From assembly GCF_018326305.1 (NCBI RefSeq), contig NZ_AP023416.1, positions 248,001-312,000 of the forward strand: a stretch of DNA of 64,000 bases, given 5' to 3'. Position 1 is the stretch's first letter, and each line of letters starts with the position of its first letter. The DNA is from Vescimonas fastidiosa (GTDB lineage: Bacteria > Bacillota > Clostridia > Oscillospirales > Oscillospiraceae). This document shows, one piece after another, positions 16,625 to 24,272 of this stretch. The notes beneath the pieces are model-generated. The model did no database searches. It was not told where the DNA came from and was given only the letters and a program-made list of their open reading frames with translations. The position numbers and the translations under genes are program-made.

Positions 16625-16785
16625 CCCCTACGCACCATAGGAAACTCACCGCATCGGGCGGACAGAGTCGTCCGCCCCTACAAGCCGTTCCGTAGGGGCC
16701 GATGCCTACATCGGCCCGCACCACCGCACTACTTGTAATGTGTCATTGCGAAGCCAGTGCGCACACTGGCTGTGGCAATCCGTCC
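16625..16785. repeat. Intergenic hairpin mosaic, cluster 4
   Basis: GGACAGAGTCGTCC unit, CCGATG-CCTA-CATCGG unit and a TCATTGCG unit with inner palindrome GCCAGTGCGCACACTGGC (16742-16785), fitted between mutS and miaA. Confidence 0.8.
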
Positions 16786-16814
16786 CACCCCACTTTCCAC
16801 GAAAGGAGCCTACC

Positions 16815-17759
16815 ATGGATAACCGTGTCATCTGCGTCGTCGGCCCCACCGCCACCGGCAAAACCAAAATGGGCGTAGCCCTGGCAAAGCGCTTCGGCGG
16901 CGAGGTGGTGTCCGTGGACTCCATGCAGATCTATCGGGGCATGACCATCGGCACCGCCGCCCCCACGGCGGAGGAAATGGACGGCGTCCGCCACCACATG
17001 GTGGCCATCGCCGACCCCGCCGAGAGCTGGTCCGTGGCCCGATTCACGGAGCAGGCGGACCTGTGCATTGGGGACATTCTCCGCCGGGGAGGACGCCCCG
17101 TCTTAGTGGGCGGCACCGGCCTGTACCTGGACTCCATTCTCTCAGGCCGCACCTTTGCCCCCGGGCACAGCGGCGGAGAGATACGAAAATCCCTTCAGGC
17201 GGAGATGGCCCGGGAGGGCATCGAGTCCCTTTACCGCCAGCTCCGGGAGATAGACCCCGAAACCGCCGCCCGCCTGCCTATCCGCGATGAAAAGCGCATT
17301 CTCCGGGCCTTGGAGGTCTACCGGGAGACCGGCGAGACCCTCACCGCCCACGATGCCCGCACCCGCCTCCGGCCCCCTAAATACCGGGCCTGCACCATCG
17401 GCCTCACCTTCCGGGACCGGGCCGACCTCTATGCGCGCATCGACCGCCGGGTGGACACCATGGTGGAGTGCGGCCTCCTCCGGGAGGTGGAGGCCCTTCT
17501 TCAAACCGGCCTCCCCGAGACCGCCACCGCTCTCCAGGCCATCGGCTACAAGCAGTTTCTCTCCGTCTACCGGGGGGACACGCTGGTGTCAGAGGCCGTA
17601 GCGGAGGTGAAGCTCCGCTCCCGGCAGTATGCCAAGCGCCAGCTCACCTGGCTGCGCCGCAAAGACGACATCCACTGGCTTCTCTGGGAAAAAGACCCCG
17701 ATTTCCCGGCGGGCCTCCAAAATGCGACAGAATATCTCCTCGCCCAGGGCTTAGGATAG
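16815..17759 (+). CDS. miaA: tRNA dimethylallyltransferase MiaA
   Basis: 314 residues from the ATG at 16815 with AAAGGAGCC; the frame runs further upstream only through repeat DNA. MiaA transfers dimethylallyl to A37 of tRNAs reading UNN codons, giving the substrate of MiaB. Seen: P-loop GPTATGKTKMG, SVDSMQIYRGM, DPAESWSVARF, GGTGLYLDSIL and the C-terminal GYKQFL with RQYAKRQLTWLRR. Length is normal. mutL-mutS-miaA-hfq order is a classic arrangement. Confidence 0.96.
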   Translation: MDNRVICVVGPTATGKTKMGVALAKRFGGEVVSVDSMQIYRGMTIGTAAPTAEEMDGVRHHMVAIADPAESWSVARFTEQADLCIGDILRRGGRPVLVGGTGLYLDSILSGRTFAPGHSGGEIRKSLQAEMAREGIESLYRQLREIDPETAARLPIRDEKRILRALEVYRETGETLTAHDARTRLRPPKYRACTIGLTFRDRADLYARIDRRVDTMVECGLLREVEALLQTGLPETATALQAIGYKQFLSVYRGDTLVSEAVAEVKLRSRQYAKRQLTWLRRKDDIHWLLWEKDPDFPAGLQNATEYLLAQGLG

Positions 17760-17825
17760 ACCCGGGCGGACAAGCATAGAAAAATCTATCGTCCGCACCA
17801 AGACATAGAAAAAGGAGCAGACGAT

Positions 17826-18059
17826 ATGAAAAAGGCAAATTTACAGGACATTTTTCTCACCAAGGTACGCAAGCAGGCCGTTCCCGTCACGGTATTTCTG
17901 ATGAACGGCTTCCAGCTTCGAGGCGTAATCACCGGCTTCGACAGCTTTTCCCTGGTGCTTGACAGCGACGGCCGCCAGCAGTTTATCTACAAGCACGCCG
18001 TCTCCACCCTTGTGCCCCTGCGCCCTCTCTCTCTGCGGGAGGAGGAAGGGGACGACTGA
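17826..18059 (+). CDS. hfq: RNA chaperone Hfq
   Basis: 77 residues, ribosome site AAAAAGGAG. Sm1 motif [21 protein letters not shown] and Sm2 motif [10 protein letters not shown] are both present, with the lateral QDIFL start. Forms a hexamer binding sRNA and mRNA. Short acidic tail REEEGDD, as in Gram-positive Hfq. Placed after miaA, as in many bacteria. Relevant here because the window encodes several candidate small RNAs. Confidence 0.95.
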   Translation: MKKANLQDIFLTKVRKQAVPVTVFLMNGFQLRGVITGFDSFSLVLDSDGRQQFIYKHAVSTLVPLRPLSLREEEGDD

Positions 18060-18075
18060 CAGCGAAGGAGCAGCC

Positions 18076-19290
18076 ATGCGATCCACTCCCATTTTCAAAA
18101 TTCTCTCCCTGGCGGTGCTTGTGGCCGTGGTGACGCTTTTGGGCATAGAGGGCTACCGGTATTTCCACCGGTCCGTGTCCGTCTCCGTGGCCTACACCGG
18201 CCAGGTGACCGACAGCCTCTCCGTCACCGGCTGGGTGGTCCGTCAGGAGACGCCCCTGCCCGACACCTCCGGCACCCTCCTGCGCCAGGTTCAGGAAGGG
18301 GAGAAGGTCCACGCCGGCCAGGCCGTAGCCATGGCCTACGCCAGCAAGAGCGCTCTGGAGGTGGTGAGCCGGCTGGAGGACACGGAGCTGAAGCTGCAGC
18401 AGCTTCAGTTTGCCCGCAGCTCCTTTTTGGACAGCGACGCCGCCCTGAAGGTGGACAGCGATATTTCCGACAGCATTCTCCGCCTGCACATAGCCACGGC
18501 GGACGGCGACTATGCCACCGCCACCCAGGAGATGTCCGCCATGAAAACCGCCGTGCTCAAGCGCAGCTACAGCTATGAGTCCCTGGAGCAGATCGACCAG
18601 GCCATCGCCCAGACCCGCAGCGATATTTCCTCTCTGCAAAATCAGCTCTCCGGCGCCACCTCGGTAAAAACCGCTGTTGCCGGAGTCTACAGCGGCTCCA
18701 CCGACGGCAGCGAGGAGACCCTCACCCCGGACTTTTTGACGGATGTGACCCCCGCCCGGCTGGACGCTCTCAGCACCGGCTCCGCCGTGAAGAGCGCCGG
18801 CAAGATCATCACCGATAACACCTGGTACTTCGCCGCCAATATCCCCGCCCAGCAGGCCCGGGAGCTTCAGGTGGGCCAGGAGGTCACTCTCCGCCTGAGC
18901 AAGGGCCTGCAGCAGGACACCCCTGCCTATGTTCAGTCCATCAGCGCCGAGGAGGACGGTCATGTGGCCGTGGTCCTCTCCTGCACCCGCTATATCTCCC
19001 AGGTCACCCTCCTGCGCCATCAGCAGGGGGAGATCCTCCTGCGGGAGTATAAGGGCCTCCGGGTCCCCTCCGCCGCCCTGCGCATGGACGAGGATGGCTC
19101 GCTGCAGCTTTTCTGCCGCCTGGGCGCCTATGTGTACAGCAAGCCCGTAGACCTGGTGTACCGGGGCGACGGCTTCTGCCTGGTCCGCTCCGCCCAGGGC
19201 GCCGCAGATGAGCGGATCCTCCGCCAGGGCGATTTGGTCATCTCCACCGCCCGGGCCCTCACCGACGGCATGATCTTCCCGGACAACTGA
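18076..19290 (+). CDS. HlyD-like membrane-fusion / lipoyl-fold protein, unknown role
   Basis: 404 residues from the ATG at 18076 (GAAGGAG). One N-terminal membrane helix (about 8-25), then a lipoyl-like half motif (VVRQETPLPDTSGTLLRQVQEGEKVHAGQAVA). Next come an alpha-hairpin of about 140 residues with coiled-coil character, and the second half with AANIPAQQARELQVGQEVTLRL. Firmicutes carry proteins like this near sepF/divIVA genes, without an attached ABC transporter. Efflux adaptor or envelope scaffold are both possible. It starts 17 bases after hfq and is probably cotranscribed. Confidence 0.75.
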   Translation: MRSTPIFKILSLAVLVAVVTLLGIEGYRYFHRSVSVSVAYTGQVTDSLSVTGWVVRQETPLPDTSGTLLRQVQEGEKVHAGQAVAMAYASKSALEVVSRLEDTELKLQQLQFARSSFLDSDAALKVDSDISDSILRLHIATADGDYATATQEMSAMKTAVLKRSYSYESLEQIDQAIAQTRSDISSLQNQLSGATSVKTAVAGVYSGSTDGSEETLTPDFLTDVTPARLDALSTGSAVKSAGKIITDNTWYFAANIPAQQARELQVGQEVTLRLSKGLQQDTPAYVQSISAEEDGHVAVVLSCTRYISQVTLLRHQQGEILLREYKGLRVPSAALRMDEDGSLQLFCRLGAYVYSKPVDLVYRGDGFCLVRSAQGAADERILRQGDLVISTARALTDGMIFPDN

Positions 19291-19317
19291 CCGCCTAACC
19301 GGCATCCAATCTATCCG

Positions 19318-19620
19318 CAGGGGCGAACGACCCTGTTCGCCCTCCCGGGCCACTGCGTTACGGCGGGGCGATGTGGGCATCGCCCCCTACAAAATTCTAT
19401 CGAAAACCCGTGCGTAGGGGCCGATGCCTACATCGGCCCGCAACAAAGACTTACTTGTTATCCGTAGGGGCGACCCTTGCGGTCGCCCGCCCATTGCACC
19501 TCTTGTTGCGCTTCCGTAGGGGCGGACGCCTCTGTCCGCCCGCCGACAACGCACCGCACCCCATATAAAAAACCAGTCATTGCGAGACCAGCGCGCACGC
19601 TGGTCGTGGCAATCCGTAAC
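19318..19620. repeat. Intergenic hairpin mosaic, cluster 5
   Basis: GGGCGAACGACCCTGTTCGCCC, GGGCGATG, CCGATG, GCGACC/GGTCGC and GGACGCCTCTGTCC units plus a TCATTGCG unit with ACCAGCGCGCACGCTGGT (19576-19618). No gene is seen between 19291 and 19703. Confidence 0.8.
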
Positions 19621-19703
19621 CCTCGTCCCCAATAAAGGCTCCCCTGCGCAAGGGTCGCCACCCACCCATTCCACCAACAGAAATAAAAAGGGAGGAATTT
19701 TCC

Positions 19704-20399
19704 ATGTCCATATCCGAAAACATTGCGTCCATCCGCCTGCGAATCGAAGCCGCCGCCGCTAAAACCGGCCGCACCGGTGCGGACATCACCCTGGTGGGCG
19801 CCAGCAAAATGAACGACGCCGCCGCCTGCCGGGAGGCCATCGCCGCCGGCATTGATGCCCTGGGCGAAAACCGCGTTCAGGAGATGACCCGGAAGCTCTC
19901 GGAAAACGCCTACGACGGCGCACCCCTGCACTTCATCGGCCATCTCCAGCGCAACAAGGTCAAGCAGGTGGTGGGCAAGGCGGCGCTGATCCAGTCCGTG
20001 GGCTCTCTGGCCCTGCTGGATGAGATCGAGAAAACCGCCGAAAAGCTGGGCATCGTCCAGGACATCCTTCTGGAGGTGAATATCGGCGGCGAGGAGGCCA
20101 AGAGCGGCTTTGCCCCCGCCGAGGCCCCCGAGGCCGCCCGCTACGCCAAGACCCTGTCCCATGTGCAGGTGCTGGGTCTCATGACCATTCCCCCCGTGGA
20201 GTCGGCTCCCGGGGAAAATCTCCCGTTTTTTGCCCAAATGCAGGCTCTTTATGTTGACATAAATCAAAATATATACGATAATAAGTTTAAGTATTTGTCG
20301 ATGGGTATGAGCGGCGACTTTGCCGAGGCCATCGAGTCCGGCAGCAATATGGTCCGTGTTGGATCGGCCATTTTCGGCGCCAGAGATTACAGCAAGTAA
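19704..20399 (+). CDS. YggS-family pyridoxal-phosphate homeostasis protein
   Basis: 231 residues, ribosome site AAGGGAGG. PLP-binding lysine lies in ITLVGASKMND. Further motifs: GENRVQEM, LHFIGHLQRNKVKQVV, LLEVNIGGEEAKSGF, GLMTIPP, and SMGMSGDFAEAIESGSNMVRVGSAIFG which binds the phosphate. The protein buffers PLP and has no known enzyme activity. In Firmicutes it is encoded next to sepF and divIVA, as here. Confidence 0.93.
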   Translation: MSISENIASIRLRIEAAAAKTGRTGADITLVGASKMNDAAACREAIAAGIDALGENRVQEMTRKLSENAYDGAPLHFIGHLQRNKVKQVVGKAALIQSVGSLALLDEIEKTAEKLGIVQDILLEVNIGGEEAKSGFAPAEAPEAARYAKTLSHVQVLGLMTIPPVESAPGENLPFFAQMQALYVDINQNIYDNKFKYLSMGMSGDFAEAIESGSNMVRVGSAIFGARDYSK

Positions 20400-20419
20400 A
20401 AGCGGGAGGTAGTATACAC

Positions 20420-20875
20420 ATGAGCTTGATGGACGAATTCAAGAAGATCATCCACCCCTATGACGATGAAGATTACGACTATGAAAACGAGGATCAGTTC
20501 CCCACCCAGCGCCCCGGCAAGGAGTCCGCTTTCGACGACCGCAAGGAAGACCGCCGCAGCGACGACCGGCGCAACAAGGTGGTGAATATCCACGCCACCA
20601 CCCAGCTGAAGGTGGTGCTGGTGAAGCCCGAGCGCTTTGAAAACGCCTCCGAGATCGCCGACCACCTCCGGGAAAAGCGCACCGTGGTACTGAATCTGGA
20701 GAGCACCAATAAGGACATTGCCCGGCGGCTTATCGACTTCCTCTCCGGCGTGGCCTACGCCGGTGACGGCAAAATCAAGAAGGTCTCCGCCAACACCTAC
20801 ATCATCACCCCCTACTCCGTAGACCTCATGGGTGACCTTATCGACGAGCTGGAGAGCAGCGGTCTTTACCTGTAA
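20420..20875 (+). CDS. sepF: Cell division protein SepF
   Basis: 151 residues. N-terminal amphipathic membrane-binding helix (MSLMDEFKKII), acidic linker rich in Asp/Tyr, then the SepF core (ATTQLKVVLVKPERFENASEIADHL, REKRTVVLNLESTNKDIARRLIDFLSGVAYA). SepF forms rings that anchor FtsZ to the membrane. 20 bases after yggS and 41 before divIVA, on one transcript. Confidence 0.96.
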   Translation: MSLMDEFKKIIHPYDDEDYDYENEDQFPTQRPGKESAFDDRKEDRRSDDRRNKVVNIHATTQLKVVLVKPERFENASEIADHLREKRTVVLNLESTNKDIARRLIDFLSGVAYAGDGKIKKVSANTYIITPYSVDLMGDLIDELESSGLYL

Positions 20876-20916
20876 AGGCCCCATACCGGATAAAAAGACA
20901 GTACGGAGGGATTTAT

Positions 20917-21735
20917 ATGTTCACACCACAGGAAGTTTCCGAAAAAACATTCCCCAAATCCTCATCCTTTTCCAGCGGCTACGATCTGGCCGCCGTGGAC
21001 GAGTTTTTGGACACGCTCACCGAGGACTATACAGCCCTCTATAAGGAAAACGCCGCGCTGAAGGCCAAGCTGAAGATTTTAGCCGAAAAGCTGGAGGAGT
21101 ACCGCGCCACCGAGGACACCATGCGCTCCATGCTCCTGGCCGCTCAGAAGATGGCCGCCTCCATGACCGACGAGGCCAAGGAGAAGTCCGAGAAGATGCT
21201 TGCCGAGGCCCGGAGCCAGCGGGAGCAGATTCTGGAGGAGGCGCAGAACGCCGCCGCCGTGGCCAACCGCGACTTCCAGCAAAAGACCGAGGCCGCCCGG
21301 CAAAAGCTCTCCGCCGCCGAGGAGGCCATGCAGGACTATGTGGCCAAGAGCCTGGCCCTGTGCCGGACGCAGATGCAGTTTTTAGAGAAGCTGCCCCATA
21401 GCGACCTGCCTGCCCAGGAGAGTGCCGAAGCCCAGGAGACTGTCCCCGCTGCGCAGGCCGCTCCTGCCCAGGAGGCCGCCCCCGCCCAGGAAGCCGTCCC
21501 CGCCCAGGAGACCGTCCCCGCCGAGGAGGCTGTCCAGGCAGAAGAACCCCGGGACGACGCCCCGACCCAGGACACCGTCCGCATCATCGGAAAGGACATT
21601 CTCAGCGCTTACGAAAAGCAGCAGGCCCCCGAGCCCGACCACACCCTGCACCCGGACACGGACTTTGTCTCCGAGTTCAAGCTGGACCTGGACGAGCTGA
21701 AGTTCGGCCGCAACTACGACCCCGAAAAGAACTGA
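20917..21735 (+). CDS. divIVA: DivIVA-family protein
   Basis: 272 residues, ribosome site ACGGAGGG. N-terminal lipid-binding region (MFTPQEVSEKTFPKSSSFSSGYDLAAVDEFLDTL in two parts) followed by a long coiled coil to about residue 155. Then a low-complexity Pro/Ala/Gln/Glu tract with repeats of PAQE and a short conserved acidic end. DivIVA marks curved membrane at septa and poles. The PAQEA-type repeats are unusual and may vary in number between strains. Confidence 0.9.
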   Translation: MFTPQEVSEKTFPKSSSFSSGYDLAAVDEFLDTLTEDYTALYKENAALKAKLKILAEKLEEYRATEDTMRSMLLAAQKMAASMTDEAKEKSEKMLAEARSQREQILEEAQNAAAVANRDFQQKTEAARQKLSAAEEAMQDYVAKSLALCRTQMQFLEKLPHSDLPAQESAEAQETVPAAQAAPAQEAAPAQEAVPAQETVPAEEAVQAEEPRDDAPTQDTVRIIGKDILSAYEKQQAPEPDHTLHPDTDFVSEFKLDLDELKFGRNYDPEKN

Positions 21736-21740
21736 CAAAA

Positions 21741-21773
21741 ATGCAGAGGCTTGCCCACCCCAAGCCTCTGCAT
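21741..21773. terminator. Long perfect hairpin after divIVA
   Basis: ATGCAGAGGCTTG pairs fully with CAAGCCTCTGCAT around a 7-base loop. The T-tract lies only on the minus-strand side. Probably ends the yggS-sepF-divIVA transcript or stabilises its 3' end. Confidence 0.6.
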
Positions 21774-21789
21774 CCCCATATTGTCCCCA

Positions 21790-22100
21790 TGTAAAAAAAC
21801 TGTCATTGCGAACCAGTGACCGATGTCACTGGTGTGGCAATCCGCATCCCCCGTCCCCTTGCCTAAAGGGGGCTGTCACGGCGAAGCCGTGACTGGGGGA
21901 TTCTTTTCCCATGCCTCTTGCAACCCCTCCGTAGGGGCGACCCTTGCGGTCGCCCGCGGGCGGGGCAGAGCCCCGCCCCTACGCACCCCTTGTACCCCCC
22001 CGTAGGGGGCGGCGTCCCCGACGCCCCGTTTTACCGCACCCCTTGTAACCCCCCTGTCATTGCGAACCAGTGACCGATGTCACTGGTGTGGCAATCCGTA
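21790..22100. repeat. Intergenic hairpin mosaic, cluster 6
   Basis: Two TCATTGCG units with inner ACCAGTGAC-CGAT-GTCACTGGT (21800-21842 and 22056-22098), one CCCCTTGCC/CACGGC unit, and GCGACC, GGGGCAGAGCCCC and GGCGTC hairpins. No gene is seen between 21774 and 22138. Confidence 0.8.
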
Positions 22101-22138
22101 CCCCCGTCCCCAAAATAGCCCCAAAAGGAGATACCCCC

Positions 22139-23017
22139 ATGGAAAAGCCCATCATCGCCCTTCTCTACGATTTCGATAAAACCCTCTGCACCACCGACAT
22201 GGAGGACTACACCTTCATTCCCGCCCTGGGCTATAAGCCCGCCGAATTCTGGAAAAAGGCCAACGACTTCGGCTATAACAACCGCATGGACGGCCTTCTG
22301 GCCTATATGTATACCATGATCGAGGAGTGCCGGGCCCAAAACATCCGTCTGGACCGGGACTTTCTGGTTCGCTGCGGCCATGATATACAGCTCTTCCCCG
22401 GCGTGCAGGACTGGTTTGCCCGCATCAACGCCTTCGGCGAGAGCCAGGGCGTAGCCATTGAGCATTATGTCATCTCCTCCGGTCTCCGGGAGATCATCGA
22501 GGGCAGCGGCATCAGCCACGAGTTTAAGGAGATCTACGCCTGCGAGTTTTTCTATGATGCCCGGGGTCTGGCCTCCTGGCCCAAGCTGGATGTCAACTTT
22601 ACCAATAAGACCCAGTTTGTCTACCGCATCAATAAGGGCGTGCTGGATGTGTCCGACGACCGCACCCTCAACGCCTCCATGCCCGACGACAGCAAGCGCA
22701 TCCCCTTCACCAACATGATCTACATTGGCGACGGTCTCTCCGATGTGCCCTGCATGAAGATGATGCGCTCCTACGGCGGCGAGGCCATCGCCGTCTATCA
22801 GGAGGAAAACCGCCAGGGCGTAGAGGACTTGCTGAGCAAGGGCCGGGTGGATTTTATCTTCCCCGCCGACTACCGTGCCGGCACGGACCTGGAGACCACC
22901 GTCCAAAACATCATCCGGAAAATGGCCATTACCGATGCCCTGACCGAGGAAAACAGCCGCCAGCTCCGGCAGCTGGGCCGGGGCGACCTGCCGTATCAGG
23001 CCAGCCTATTTGAATAA
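22139..23017 (+). CDS. HAD-superfamily phosphatase (SerB-like), substrate unknown
   Basis: 292 residues from the ATG at 22139 (AAAAGGAG). Motif I LLYDFDKTLCTTD holds the nucleophile Asp and acid Asp, motif II HYVISSGLREIIEG the Ser, and motif IV YIGDGLSDVPCM the two metal-binding Asp. The large insert (residues about 25-100) forms a cap. The pattern is of phosphoserine-phosphatase-like enzymes, but no neighbour indicates the substrate. Confidence 0.8.
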   Translation: MEKPIIALLYDFDKTLCTTDMEDYTFIPALGYKPAEFWKKANDFGYNNRMDGLLAYMYTMIEECRAQNIRLDRDFLVRCGHDIQLFPGVQDWFARINAFGESQGVAIEHYVISSGLREIIEGSGISHEFKEIYACEFFYDARGLASWPKLDVNFTNKTQFVYRINKGVLDVSDDRTLNASMPDDSKRIPFTNMIYIGDGLSDVPCMKMMRSYGGEAIAVYQEENRQGVEDLLSKGRVDFIFPADYRAGTDLETTVQNIIRKMAITDALTEENSRQLRQLGRGDLPYQASLFE

Positions 23018-23024
23018 AAACCAG

Positions 23025-23075
23025 AAAAAGCCTCCCGGAGCGTACCGATTGCGGCAAGCTCCGGGAGGCTTTTTT
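23025..23075. terminator. Bidirectional terminator between convergent genes
   Basis: AAAAAGCCTCCCGGAGC pairs with GCTCCGGGAGGCTTTTTT around a 16-base loop. Good T-tracts on both strands serve the HAD gene and the ROK gene. Confidence 0.9.
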
Positions 23076-23127
23076 ATTTTGGGCGTTTTCCCCGTCGGCC
23101 CACCTGCAGGGGCCGACGCTTGGGGCA

Positions 23128-24072
23128 TTATTCCGGCTTTTCCGCGGCAAAGAGGGCCGCGCCGATGACACCGGCGTCGCTGCCCAGGGTGCAGGTCACG
23201 ATGCGGGGGTGCTTTTTCGTGTAGGCGGAGCCATATTCCTGGCTCTGTACCTGGGCGCGCAGGGGCCGCAGCAGCGTTTCCCCCTGGTTGGCGATGCCGC
23301 CGCCCAGGGCTATGACCTCCGGGAAAAAGATATTCACCAGGTTGGCGATCCCCACACCCAGATACCGGATGTACTCCGCAACCACCCGGGTGGCTGCCGG
23401 ATCTCCGGCCTCCTGCCCGGCAAAGGCCGTGCGGCCATCTACGCCGCCCTTTTCCCGGGCGATGCGGTGCAGGGCGCTGTCCGGGTGGGCCGCCATAGCC
23501 GCCTCCGTCCGGCGTATCAGCGCCGTGGCGGAGGCATAGGTCTCCCAGCAGCCCCGGCGGCCACAGGCGCAGCTCTCCCCGTCGGCCACAATGCACATAT
23601 GTCCCAGCTCGCTGGCCGCCCCGGTAAAGCCCGTGAGCAGGTGCCCGTCCAGCACCACGCCGCCGCCTATGCCGGTGCCCAGGGTCACCACTACGGCGCT
23701 TCGGGTGCCCTTGGCCGCCCCCACCGCCGCCTCTGCCAGGGCCGCCGCGTTGGCATCATTTACCAGGCGCACGGAAAAGCCCGTGTCCTCCAGGGTCCGG
23801 CGCACATCATAGTTCACCCAGCCGATGTTGCAGGCGTACACCACGGTGCCCGCCCGGTCATCCACCGTACCGGGGCAGCCCAGGCCCACGCCGGCCACCT
23901 CCCGGCCCCGGCCCAGGGTACGGATCATGGCGCCAATATCCTCCGCCACCGCCGCCGGGCCTCGCCGCGGCCGGGTGGGGCAGGTCTGCCGGGCCAAAAT
24001 TTCCCCGTCCTCCCGGACCACGGCCCCCTTGATGCCGGTGCCGCCCAGGTCGATGCCGATGTACTGCTTCAT
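23128..24072 (-). CDS. ROK-family glucokinase
   Basis: 314 residues from ATG at 24072 with GGAGG nearby. ATP site IGIDLGGTGIKGAVV, catalytic Asp in VNDANAAALAEA, phosphate motif TLGTGIGGGVV, and the ROK zinc signature GHMCIVADGESCACGRRGCWE in two parts (His plus three Cys), then sugar-binding Glu. Phosphorylates glucose or a related sugar. Monocistronic on the minus strand. Confidence 0.9.
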   Translation of the reverse strand: MKQYIGIDLGGTGIKGAVVREDGEILARQTCPTRPRRGPAAVAEDIGAMIRTLGRGREVAGVGLGCPGTVDDRAGTVVYACNIGWVNYDVRRTLEDTGFSVRLVNDANAAALAEAAVGAAKGTRSAVVVTLGTGIGGGVVLDGHLLTGFTGAASELGHMCIVADGESCACGRRGCWETYASATALIRRTEAAMAAHPDSALHRIAREKGGVDGRTAFAGQEAGDPAATRVVAEYIRYLGVGIANLVNIFFPEVIALGGGIANQGETLLRPLRAQVQSQEYGSAYTKKHPRIVTCTLGSDAGVIGAALFAAEKPE

Positions 24073-24153
24073 GTCCGCGCCTCCGCTTTTCTTTTTTACT
24101 AGCATACCATGCCCGGCCGGGGCTGTCAAAACCTCCGTAACGAAACGGTTTCT

Positions 24154-24186
24154 CTTTTGTCGGAAAAAACCGGTGGATTTTCCGAC
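24154..24186 (-). repeat. CGACAAAAG hairpin element, copy 1
   Basis: On the minus strand GTCGGAAAA and TTTTCCGAC form a hairpin followed by AAAAG, just upstream of the ROK gene. Similar elements lie at 41566, 62491 and 63016. Confidence 0.45.
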
Positions 24187-24192
24187 CATCTC

Positions 24193-24230
24193 AAACGGCC
24201 ACACCGCTCCGGGAAGCGGTGTGGCCGTTT
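24193..24230. terminator. Terminator near the end of ppdK
   Basis: AAACGGCCACACCGCT pairs perfectly with AGCGGTGTGGCCGTTT, T-rich on the plus side; it lies 43 bases past the ppdK stop. Confidence 0.7.
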
Positions 24231-24272
24231 TTATAGGGTATTAAGGGGCATTACGCCACTTGCGCGGGCTTC

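Noticed and set aside
16740..16814. Upstream extension of miaA
   Set aside because: Consists of a TCATTGCG repeat unit; ATG 16815 has a proper ribosome site and is followed directly by the P-loop.
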